DNA from: Biomphalaria glabrata
Taxonomy: Eukaryota > Mollusca > Gastropoda > Planorbidae
Direction of reading: 5' to 3'
NCBI RefSeq assembly: GCF_947242115.1
Contig: NC_074728.1
Coordinates: 4,770,701-4,834,700, forward strand
Length of the DNA stretch: 64,000 nucleotides
Both the position numbers and the translations under genes were made by a program. Shown piece by piece: positions 9,946 to 18,702 of this stretch (the first letter of the stretch is position 1; each line of letters opens with the position of its first letter). A model generated the notes under the pieces. The model searched no databases. It worked only from the letters and a program-made list of their open reading frames with translations, and was not told the DNA's origin.

Positions 9946-10375
9946 CCTTGCAATCCATGAGGCAGATGATGTAAAGGTCATAGGTTTCTAAGACTAAGAC
10001 TTAGACTGCTTTATTGATCCTTACGGAAATTTGTTGTGATTACAAGGACTCTTTTCTCATATAAAGACAACACAACAGAAAAATACACATAAATACAACA
10101 GACAACATAAAGAGTTCATTCAGCGACTACACACAGGTATCTTGGTGCATTTCATGTTCCCTGATCAATGAGTGGCGGTGATAGAGTCTGACCGAGTGAG
10201 GTACGAACGAGTTTTTGTACCGCTCCGTTTCTATCTCTTACAGTTAACGATAGTGTCATGTGGCCAACACAACGACTTCACATTCTACAACTAATTGTCA
10301 GATGTCCATTAGAGTTGAGTGAACCCGAGGCTCTTCGGAAGCTAAGCGATTTACCACTCGGCCTTCACTGTGAAT
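9946..10375 (-). mobile_element. SINE-I copy, minus strand, split by a LINE
   Basis: The SINE tail (ttcagaccttgcaatccatg, gatgatgtaaaggtca) is at 9946-9990. The rest (gttaacgatagtgtcatgtg, gatgtccattagagttgag, ggaagctaagcgatttacc) resumes at 10227. The two halves join in the family's normal order once the 236-bp insert is set aside. Confidence 0.85.
9991..10226 (-). mobile_element. LINE-D 3' end, nested in SINE-I
   Basis: Read on the minus strand it encodes ERYKNSFVPHSVRLYHRH, then REHEMHQDTCV and a stop. This is the C-terminal RxKNSFxPxxIxLYN motif of L2/CR1-type LINEs. A 3' untranslated stretch follows, ending aaggatcaataaagcagtct and (cttagt)n. The insert is flanked by a 7-bp duplication, gtttcta, at 9984-9990 and 10227-10233. 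Strong 5' truncation is usual for this class. Confidence 0.85.
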
Positions 10376-10893
10376 CATCTTTCAACTCAGCCAAATATAT
10401 AACATCTAATAGTTTATATAGTGATGTTTTTGACAAAGAGGTGTGAAGACCGAATCTAGTAACTGATTGTAGGTACTTACGTCGAAATCGTATTCATCTG
10501 ACTACTATATTTCAATCTAGATTTACTAAATGACCAGGTACATGCAAGTGCTTTTAAAATTTTATTTCAATTTTTATTTTATATTGAGATCCTTTGAGTC
10601 CAACTTGTAACTTATACATCTAATATTGATCGCTCCATCTACGCTATGAAAACGTAATTGAAAAAGATCTTAAAGCTAGTTAAATTGGTAACAGAAACTT
10701 GGCTTAAAAACGTTTCAGAACAGAAGACTAAAAAGTAAAGTAGCAATAATACATGCAACAATGAACCATCAATTACAAAAACAGAAGAAAAAAAATAACA
10801 AAATAAAAATAAAAACTAACATCTTCATAATATACTCAAAAGACACTAAGATAAAACCACATTTCTTATTCCATATACCAGGACTAATTCGTG
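10376..10893. other. No gene seen
   Basis: AT-rich and unassigned. Confidence 0.5.
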
Positions 10894-10901
10894 CAAGACC
10901 T

Positions 10902-11057
10902 CAGTGACGTGACTTAAAATTTGCAATCATTTTGGTGGCTTGACCTCTTTGGGGTACCTTCATCTTGAGTAATAGTTAATATTTAATGTAAAAAAAACAC
11001 TCGTTTGAGGGAATTTCAAATTCTCCTCCCCCCTATCTCTCCCTAGCTACGCACCTG
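10902..11057. mobile_element. Short non-autonomous hAT element (156 bp)
   Basis: Flanked by a perfect 8-bp duplication, caagacct, at 10894-10901 and 11058-11065. Ends are cagtgacgtgac and ctagctacgcacctg. The interior shares cttgacctctttgggg and atttcaaattctcc with 2932-3114, so both are one family with diverged ends. Confidence 0.88.
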
Positions 11058-11065
11058 CAAGACCT

Positions 11066-11605
11066 CCTTACTCCTAGTGGAACGAATATGCTCGTCGACA
11101 TAAACATATACAGACGTCTAGGACGTTATTAGCTTCGTTTGGAAGGAACGTCCGAAATTTTATAATTTATATCAAAGAAGACGCCACTATTTTTGACTGC
11201 TGCAATTTAGATCAAGAATGATGCAGGGCTTGTATCTGTCTTCACTGTAGACCCAAAAAACAGCTGACAGTGCCACACCCTGATGGTCGTAAACAAAAGT
11301 ACCAACAGTGCTACGAAAGTAAACTGCTTTACGGTGTCGTAAACAGAACGAGTGCATCAGTGACATACTATGAAACAATAAAATACTACATTTGTAGTGC
11401 TTCAGTCTCTAAGAGTTCAATATTGCCCTAAAAAGTAAACGGCTGGCTGGAAAGATGGCTAAATAAATATTCCTTTTTTTTTAGTGCAAATAAGGCAAAA
11501 AATGGAATAACAATATTTCACGATTGCCCCTTTGGTTCCGACCCTGAGTTTTAAAAAAATCATCGAAGAAACTAGAAACTTTTTTTTTTGGGGGGGGGGG
11601 GGGGG
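11066..11605. other. No gene seen; G homopolymer
   Basis: Unassigned sequence, with a T run then a G run at about 11581-11605 just outside the next hAT element. Confidence 0.5.
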
Positions 11606-11613
11606 AATTAACC

Positions 11614-11995
11614 CAGGGGCGGACTGGGTGTCAAAATTGGCCTAGGAATTTCTATAATATACCATCCGGCCCGTAAATTGTATATTATACAATGGACAAC
11701 CAATTCTAGGTCTACATTTCCTCAAAATCATTCTGTTAAGTTGGATAATGTATCGATAGCTGTACACATGCATACAGTGGATATACATACGTCGCTCAGA
11801 GGGCCCCATTTTGTAAGAGAATACTAGAAAACCTTTATCATTTTAATACGTGCCTAAGTGACATGTGGCCCCTATCTTATAAAATGCAGACGTGATCTAA
11901 AAAAAAAAGAACATGATTACTGTGGTCCTACCTGCCCATTTGGGTACTGGCCCACCGGGCATTTGCCCAAATGCCCTATAGCCAGTCCGCCCCTG
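11614..11995. mobile_element. Non-autonomous hAT element (382 bp)
   Basis: Terminal inverted repeats caggggcggactgg and ccagtccgcccctg match perfectly over 14 bases. The flanks are aattaacc (11606-11613) and gattaacc (11996-12003), 7 of 8 identical. The right part (ctgcccatttgggtac, ccaccgggcatttgccc) is shared with 34795-34959. No coding capacity. Confidence 0.92.
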
Positions 11996-12014
11996 GATTA
12001 ACCACAAACACTTA

Positions 12015-12238
12015 GTGGGGCTTGTTGGTTGAGTGGCTTATATCCGAGGGGCTTAAGGACAGAATTTTCGGTACGCCCCTAAGTCCACCCAACCCTGATG
12101 GGTACCTAACATTAGTTTGGGAAAGTAATAGTCGTTGTGATGGCCACCTGATACCCTCGTCAACCCTAGAAACAGATGATCTGTACATCATTTGCCAAAT
12201 AGTTCGCAAAGTATACAAGGGCAACTTTACTTTCGCAA
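12015..12238 (+). mobile_element. SINE-I copy, diverged
   Basis: The head is damaged, but gtccacccaaccctgatggg, then acattagtttgggaaa and acagatgatctgtacatcat follow in family order. Confidence 0.75.
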
Positions 12239-12284
12239 ACACAAGAGTACATTTAACTTTTTTTTTTTAATTTCAAAATGTATA

Positions 12285-12435
12285 GAACGACTTTGAATCC
12301 ACACAAACTCTGTTGGGTACCTGACATCAGTTGAGTAAAGAAAAGTACGGTTGGTGGTTTAGCTGGCAACATGACACCCTTGTTAACCGTCGGCCCTAGA
12401 AACAGAAGACATTTGCATCATCTTGCCTGTGGATT
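12285..12435 (+). mobile_element. SINE-I copy, 3' part
   Basis: The blocks ctgttgggtacctgacatc and catgacacccttgttaacc mark a second, separate same-strand copy 47 bases after the first. It lacks the tRNA-like head. Confidence 0.75.
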
Positions 12436-12611
12436 GAAGTTTTAAAATGGTACTTACATACATGCAGATTTTAAGCAACAGCAAGAACTTAAAATTAATG
12501 AGAAACGCAAAATTAAGTTTTAAAAAAATATTTTTAAAAACTTAAAAAAAAAGCTTTTGTGATTGTTATCAATTAGTTTGGATTGATTTAGATATATACA
12601 AATCCGGCCTA

Positions 12612-12870
12612 AAAAAAAGTAAATTTCCTTCAGACCTTGTGGTCTATAGGTCATCTATTTCTAAGGCCCACGGTTAACGAGGGTGTCATGTGGCCAGCAC
12701 AACGACCACCCACCTTTACTTTTCCCCAACTGATGTCAGGTACCCATTAGAGCTGAGTGGACACCGCCGAAGATCCGGAAGTTAAAAATACCAGTCTTTA
12801 CCAGGATTCGAACCCGGGACCCCCGGTTCAGAAACCAAGCACTTTACCGCTCAGCCAGCGTCCTCCTACC
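12612..12870 (-). mobile_element. SINE-I copy nested in the inverted-repeat element
   Basis: Nearly full length, running from the tail to the head on the minus strand (ccaggattcgaacccggg, gcactttaccgctcagcc). It is flanked by a perfect 11-bp duplication, aatccggccta, at 12601-12611 and 12871-12881. A deletion removes part of the tail block. Confidence 0.92.
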
Positions 12871-12920
12871 AATCCGGCCTAGACTTAATAAATCTGTGCC
12901 ATTAGAATTATTTTATCAAT

Positions 12921-13092
12921 GGACCTCATTCACCAATCGTAAACAAACAACATTTAGTCACGTGGTTCTCTATCTCTTCAATACAAAATACGTAATCCAT
13001 AAAGGCTGTCACCTGATACGTTTTTTTCCACCGTTTTATCAATATTATCACGTGGTTAAATGTTGTTTGTTTACGATTGGTGAATGAGGTCC
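12921..13092. mobile_element. Palindromic MITE with 36-bp perfect inverted repeats
   Basis: Begins ggacctcattcaccaatcgt and ends with its exact reverse complement, 36 bases matching without error; cacgtg follows near each arm. Flanks read caat before and attg after. If 2 bases (at) are taken as duplicated, the joined site reads tcaattgttttt, as in related copies. The superfamily is unclear from the short target. Confidence 0.88.
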
Positions 13093-13514
13093 ATTGTTTT
13101 TGGTTTAGCTTTTAGCATTCTCAATGCACTATGATCCTATCACATGTCTGGACCAGTTGTGAAAGGGGGCGGGAAGAAGGGGGGGGGGGTATCTTGGTGA
13201 ATGTTTACGTGATCGTATTTTTAAATGCATAAAAATAAAATATTCACACTTAGGGCTCAAGTGTCCTCAAAAAGGGGGACTATTTCAACCACCACATCTG
13301 TCAAGTACGATTTTTTTTCCTTGTTCAAGATACCAAACATAATAATTAATTACCTATATTTATTTAACTAACTGTTGTTTTTTTTTTATTGATTCTTGTG
13401 TTGTCAGGTAAAAGAAATAATTTTACCAAATTCCAGCTTAATTCGAGATTGGGTGTGGGAGAAACTTTTTACCATATCGGCTGACGGACAGAGTGAGTTG
13501 ATATAGGCTTTTTA

Positions 13515-14377
13515 AAAATTAAATGCTGCTCCGACTACTGCGCAATAGCTGCAAATGGGTCGTCCAGTTTTCTGCTTCTGCAGAAGGCAAGATCTCCACT
13601 TTGGCGCCACTTTTACCTATCTAAAACTTAAAATAGGCCTAATATCGCTATTAGAGCAGCCCAAAAACTGATTTGTCACCTTCGTTGTGTAATAGATTGC
13701 CAAGCGTCAACAAACTATACCCCGAAAAAAAAAATTTACATTGTTCGCGGCCTGGGTATGTGTGTATGTGTTAATCTGCATGCGTATGTGTTAATAATTA
13801 AGCGCGCTACTTTATGTGTGATTGATTCTACGTACGTCTATGTGTATGTGTTATAGTATGTGTTCATGGGCTCTGTGCATGCTGGCGTGTGTCTCTTTGT
13901 GGTATTTTGGTTTACAGTGTATTCAATCACTTTTGCAAGAACGGACTGGTATATAACGGAGGGGCGATAGCTTGGGAGTGGCGCGCCCAATATGGCTTTT
14001 GAGATTAGGTGGCGAGGCAAGGGCGGACAACTCTGAATGTCTTTATTGCCTCGTTGTAGCAGACGTCTACTGGGAGACATTTTTTGATGTGCGTATCAGG
14101 GCACCGTTAAGCAGCCGAGATGTTTACCTTTTGGTGAAAATGGCTGTGCCGTGGGCCCCGGCCCGACACAAGAGCTTGACGTACTGGAGGGCCACTTAAA
14201 GAGCTTAGTGCTAACATATAAGTAACCCTGCTATATATTTACCAGGCAGTAATAACGCTGCTGTACATATAGGTATATACGTAGATGTACTAGTTGCCAA
14301 GCAGACTATAGTCTTACTGCGTTAAATGGGGCAAAAAACAAAATCGTAGGCCTCCGCTGTTTGTGTGTGTGTGTGTC

Positions 14378-14378
<1 letters not shown>
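13515..14378. other. No gene seen
   Basis: Unassigned. A stretch at 13755-13865 is rich in tatgtgtatgtgttaat-like words. Overlapping frames at 13838-14199 on both strands show no recognisable domain. Confidence 0.45.

Positions 14379-14460
<82 letters not shown>
14379..14460. repeat. (GATA)n microsatellite
   Basis: About 20 uninterrupted taga units, preceded by a (GT)n run at 14360-14375. Confidence 0.97.
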
Positions 14461-14461
<1 letters not shown>

Positions 14462-14507
14462 AATGGATTGCGTGGGTTGCGCTGGGCCAAGTCTGGGTAG
14501 AGTATAA

Positions 14508-14790
14508 TAACAATAATAAGTGAAAATTAAGATTTTGTATTAGAAACTAAATTCGTCTTTGCATTTTATTCATTCCTTACTAAGTACAAAATCACGATCA
14601 AATTAACTTTACTTTACGAGCCTTCGTGTAGCGAAGTCATACGGTATATCATCAAAATTCTATTTCCTACATAGATCACGCTCAAGAATTACCAAATATT
14701 TCAATCTATCTTCGAGAATTGTTGTCCTCAAGTAATTCTTCATTGGTTTGAGGCGTGAGAAGCTTCTTTCACCAGATTCCACAATTACAG
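14508..14790 (-). pseudogene. hAT transposase C-terminal remnant
   Basis: Read on the minus strand from about 14788, the frame gives VIVESGERSFSRLKPMKNYL, then RTTILEDRLKYLVILERDL, a stop, and NFDDIPYDFATRRL. The first part is the hAT C-terminal dimerisation motif (SGERSFSKLKLIKNYLRSTM in active relatives), of the zinc finger MYM-type 1-like hAT group as I recall it. At least one in-frame stop is present, and the upstream catalytic part is not seen. The following non-coding part (14508-14615) is the same as 7695-7822 in reverse, giving two copies of the family's 3' end. Confidence 0.8.
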
Positions 14791-15797
14791 ATATTGTTTA
14801 ATGCCGTTTTGTTTTTTATCGCGCGTAGGATTGGCATTTTCCATATTGAATGACACCCCAAAGTGACAATTATATCTATATATTTCAGGAGATCTTCAGG
14901 AGTCTTCAAAATATTTTAATAAATTCAGGAGATTTTCAGGACTTTTTCGTATATTTTGCAATTTCAAGAAATTATCAGGAGCTCCTGGTTAATCAGGGGG
15001 CTTTGGGAAATCTGTACTAAGTTATAAAGTGGTTTGATTTAATAGTTTACTCCTAGAATTAGCGCGGGGCCTATTCAAGTGCGTGGCCCACTGCGGTCGC
15101 ATAGTTAGCATTGGCCTAAGTCGAGACGATTCGTTATAGAAGGCCGCAACACTAACCTGCAACGTCACAACCTGTGGGCAGCTTAGACCAATAGCTCGTT
15201 GCCACGTCGTACAGTCCTGTGAACTGCCCACATGATCCTAGTCACCGGAGGAATAAGTCTCATAACAAAACTCGTCCTAAATGCCTTACAGAGTTTGAAT
15301 GTCGTACATTCAGTGAAAACCATAAAAAGAAACGCACTGACATTGACAGCCCTCTTTAAATTACAGATGTAACCAAAGCCACTTCGCCGAGAGGTCATAA
15401 TAATGGACAGATAAGCAGAAAAAATATATATATATCTGACAAACGAAATATATTTTCGAGACGAACTGTTTTATAAATTTTAAAGAAATCTCTCAAGGAT
15501 CATCGAAAAATAGTTGAACTGGAGTCTTCTTTATTGACGAGACATTTGTTATGGGATATAATAGCGCAGATGTGTGCACGAGACGAGGGGGGCGTAGGGT
15601 GCTTAAAGTTTGAGTGAAGAGTGTTTAGATAGGTGCACGAAGTCAGGGCTGTAAATAATATGTCATACTGAGGGTCAGCTGTGTAGCTTGGTCGTAAAAT
15701 TTAAAAACCTATAGCAATACATTTTTTTTTTTTTGTTTTTATTGGAGTGACATAGAGAATGCTGTCATTTTTGTGTTTGGCATGTATATGTATGTAT
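14791..15797. other. No gene seen
   Basis: At 14886-14990 the words tcaggagatcttcagga and similar recur irregularly. The rest is unassigned. Minus-strand frames at 15022-15398 lack any recognisable motif. Confidence 0.45.
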
Positions 15798-16002
15798 ATA
15801 TAAAAAGACCAAAAGGAAATCCGCTGCCGAGGACAAACGCAGACGGCGAAAATAAAATCGAAATCGACCACCTGCGGACAATGGTTATGCTTGCACTGAT
15901 TGTGGCAAAATATGTAAGTCACAGCTGGGGCTGCGCAGCTACGGGAAATACTGCATTCCCCACTAATCTTCGGACTCGAAGACAAGCCTTATTATTATAT
16001 AT
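15798..16002 (+). mobile_element. LINE 3' tail with zinc finger, cut by the LTR element
   Basis: The frame gives KKTKRKSAAEDKRRRRK, a stop, then GYACTDCGKICKSQLGLRSY and GKYCIPH with a final stop. This is the CxxCGxxCxSxxGLxS(H/Y)xxxC finger at the end of invertebrate LINE proteins; the finger histidine is tyrosine here. After the stop come gactcgaagacaagcc and an (att)n tail. The Gypsy-type element starts directly after that tail. Confidence 0.78.
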
Positions 16003-16372
16003 TGTTAGACACCTTATTTATATAGGTTAGTTATTTTAGTTATTTAGCGACGCACCATAGTAGACGCATATTGAACGGGACTAGTGACGTTTGGGATATG
16101 TTGGGTTAGAGACCGGAAAATCAGTTAGCGTTAGAACATTCCAGGGTAACGACGTGTTTAGTGACAGAGACTTCTACTGTGGCCTTTTATCATAATAAAT
16201 ATATATTAACTTGTTCATCATCGTTGACTACATCTCTTCACCTGTTACAATCGATGTGCCAGTTCTTGTTTGTGTTGTTGGTCAACTACACGTAATACAC
16301 CCGAACAATTACACCCAAACGATTGCAGAGTAATTGGTTGACTTCAAGACAGCCTGAACTAGCAACATCACA
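16003..16372 (+). repeat. 5' LTR (370 bp)
   Basis: Runs from tgttagacac to acatcaca, with TG...CA ends. An AATAAA signal lies at 16194-16199. The copy at 23869 is the same along its whole length as far as I could compare. A primer-site-like stretch beginning tggcgacccc starts at 16374; the priming tRNA could be of Arg or Trp type but the match is imperfect. Confidence 0.95.
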
Positions 16373-18702
16373 GTGGCGACCCCCGACGCCCGAAGTCTGA
16401 ACATCGAACCGGACCTCGAAGCAGAACGTTTACTCAGGTGAGGGTCGTGCACTCGAAGATAAGATTTCATCGGAGTACGGCTGAACACAGCAGCATCGCA
16501 GAGTGACTTTGTTCTAGATCTACATGCAGTCGTCGCCTGTTTGATCGCACGTTCAACGAGCCGTTAACTCAGGGTGACCTTCGTCAGGACAGTAATCATC
16601 GTAACGTCTGGTCTACTTAACCAGTATATTATCAAAGCCTGATCTTCATATGCTGAATCGACCTACAACCAGAGAAACCGTTCATTCATAACGGGTGAGA
16701 GATCGTTAGTGAACCTGTTGGACATATTTTTTCTTCGTCATAGGAGCCACATCGAGTATCAAGTTTTACCTCGTCAGTTTCGAGAAGGACAGTTTGCCCG
16801 CTGTCAGAAGTATTGTGAGTACTACAAGTTTGGTAGCTAACTAAATCGAAATCGCTCTGTCGTCTTACCCTTGGAGAGATTCTTGTGGAGCAGTTTGCTC
16901 ATTGAACCGGTTGCTTGCCACGTTTATAACGGTCACTGTGTTTAACCTTTGGAAGGTTAGTGAAGTAATCTTTATCAGTACTGAACATTGATCTATCTAG
17001 TATTCGTCGGTCTAGACCATACCTAGACTTGTTAGCAGTGAAGTTGTGGAAACAGCTACATCCACTTAATTTCGTTGAAAACCGTTAATCGTCTAACGGA
17101 ACGTTGTCGGAGGTGACCTTGGTTTCACCTAGTCTACATTGGACAGTTTGGTCTATTGAAGCAGAGTACAACAGCAAACTTCGTCGTACTACCGGAATAG
17201 CAGCAGAAGCAGTGAACTATTTTAGAGAACCGTTATTCGTCAGCCCAGATCAAGTCATCGTCAAGAAAGTCGTTATTCGTCAGCCCAGATCAAGTCATCG
17301 TCAAGAAATTCGTTATTCGTCAGTCGTCCAGATCAAGTTGTCGTCAAGAGACTGTTATTTGTCAGTAGTCATCTACACAAGTCAAGTCATCGCCAGAAGA
17401 ACCGTTAACATATTCGTCAGTAACTGTGTACACAAAGTCGTCGGAACTACACATACGGTCATCAACAGTCGTCGAAGGAACTGAAACATTTTGCTGTGGC
17501 ATATCAGGACATCTGTGGCATTACGTGGAATACTGGTAGCACCGGAGAACAGAGTCAGAACTGGAAGAGAGGCAGTGGAATTTGTTGTGATCTAGCATAT
17601 TCGGGAGTCCGAACAAAGGGATCTTTCTTATCAAAAGCTAAGTGCCATTTTTCTTATTAGTATATGTTTAGATTGCCCTTAGAAATAGATTTTGTCTAAA
17701 TTTGGTACGTTAGCCTGAGTAAAATCAGGTGGTGCGCCTTAAAACCCGTCGGGGTAGAAGACGTAATTTAGATGAAAAGCTATATTATACGTTTAGGATT
17801 GTAATTTGTTTTGTTTGTGTAAACGTCATATCCGTTGTTGCCTGGTTACTTCGTGACGTTATCATTGTGTGCCATATTGTCATATCCCAACCCATAGCGA
17901 TAGTCTCATTTTAATTATTTCATTTGTTTATATTATTTTAAATTATTTATTTTTATTAATTTAATTAGATCTGTATTTTTTTTCACTTAATGATAGAAAG
18001 TGCGGGTAGGATTCTTTCATTGTGAATCAGACTAAAATAATTTTAGTTTGAGCGGTTAAAATCAATTATGATTTTGCCATGAGAATAATGCCGAAACTGG
18101 CTATGTAGTCAAACACTATCGTCTGGCTAAATTTAGATCTGCAAATTGTTGTACATCTCTTTGGTACAATTTAATTATCTAGACTCTACTTTGAAATATT
18201 ATTAAGTTGAAGATGAATGAAGGTAGTACATTCTAGATATATATATCTTGTTGAAGATATATTTGACACTGTATACACATATTTGTTTCGCATGGTGAAA
18301 TAGAACCATAATCTACTCTAGATCTAGACTCTAGACAGTCTTTGAATTTACTCTAAACACTTCACTGTGACTTCAGTCATACCAGATTTTGAAATTGATC
18401 ATAGTTATTCATACTAGATCTAAAAGTCATAGTGCTCTTGATAACTATAGATCTAAATGGTAATATTATACATACTATAATATACTAGATTTAAATTTGT
18501 GTGTAATACTGGACCTAATATACAGATTTGAATATAACCATAATAACTCAGACTAGATTTATACATTTACTAAATCTATAGATAGAGACATATCATTTAA
18601 AATTTGTATAAAAGTGTGGAAAAACTTAAATATAAAATAAGTTTAAAGTATAGCCATAACTAATATAGGCCAAGTAAAAATATATATAAAATATAAAACA
18701 CA
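16373..18702 (+). other. Leader of the Gmr1-like element
   Basis: About 2.3 kb between LTR and ATG. It holds a 40-bp tandem repeat, roughly four units from 17231 to 17400 (cgttattcgtcagcccagat start). A 126-codon frame at 17104-17484 spans this repeat, has no recognisable domain and is best treated as non-coding. The end, 18200-18700, is very AT-rich. A long leader could host a packaging signal, but that is inference. Confidence 0.7.

Larger units (their letters stand above)
12547..13514 (+). mobile_element. acaaagcttat inverted-repeat element with two nested insertions
   Basis: Left end aaaaagctt near 12547; right end gatataggcttttt near 13514. Interior blocks match 24964-25594 (gatcctatcacatgtctgg, ttgtcaggtaaaagaaat, gagattgggtgtgggagaa). 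A SINE (12612-12870) and a palindromic MITE (12921-13092) sit inside it, each with its own duplication. Without them the host element is about 0.5 kb, close to the uninterrupted copy. Confidence 0.8.

Noticed and set aside
15998-16002. A firm 5-bp target duplication for the Gmr1-like element
   Set aside because: Left and right flanks share only 4 bases (atat) in AT repeats, so the duplication cannot be told from chance.
17104-17484. A 126-codon frame in the Gmr1-like leader as an accessory gene
   Set aside because: It spans a tandem repeat, has no ATG-context or domain support, and leaders of such elements are usually non-coding.
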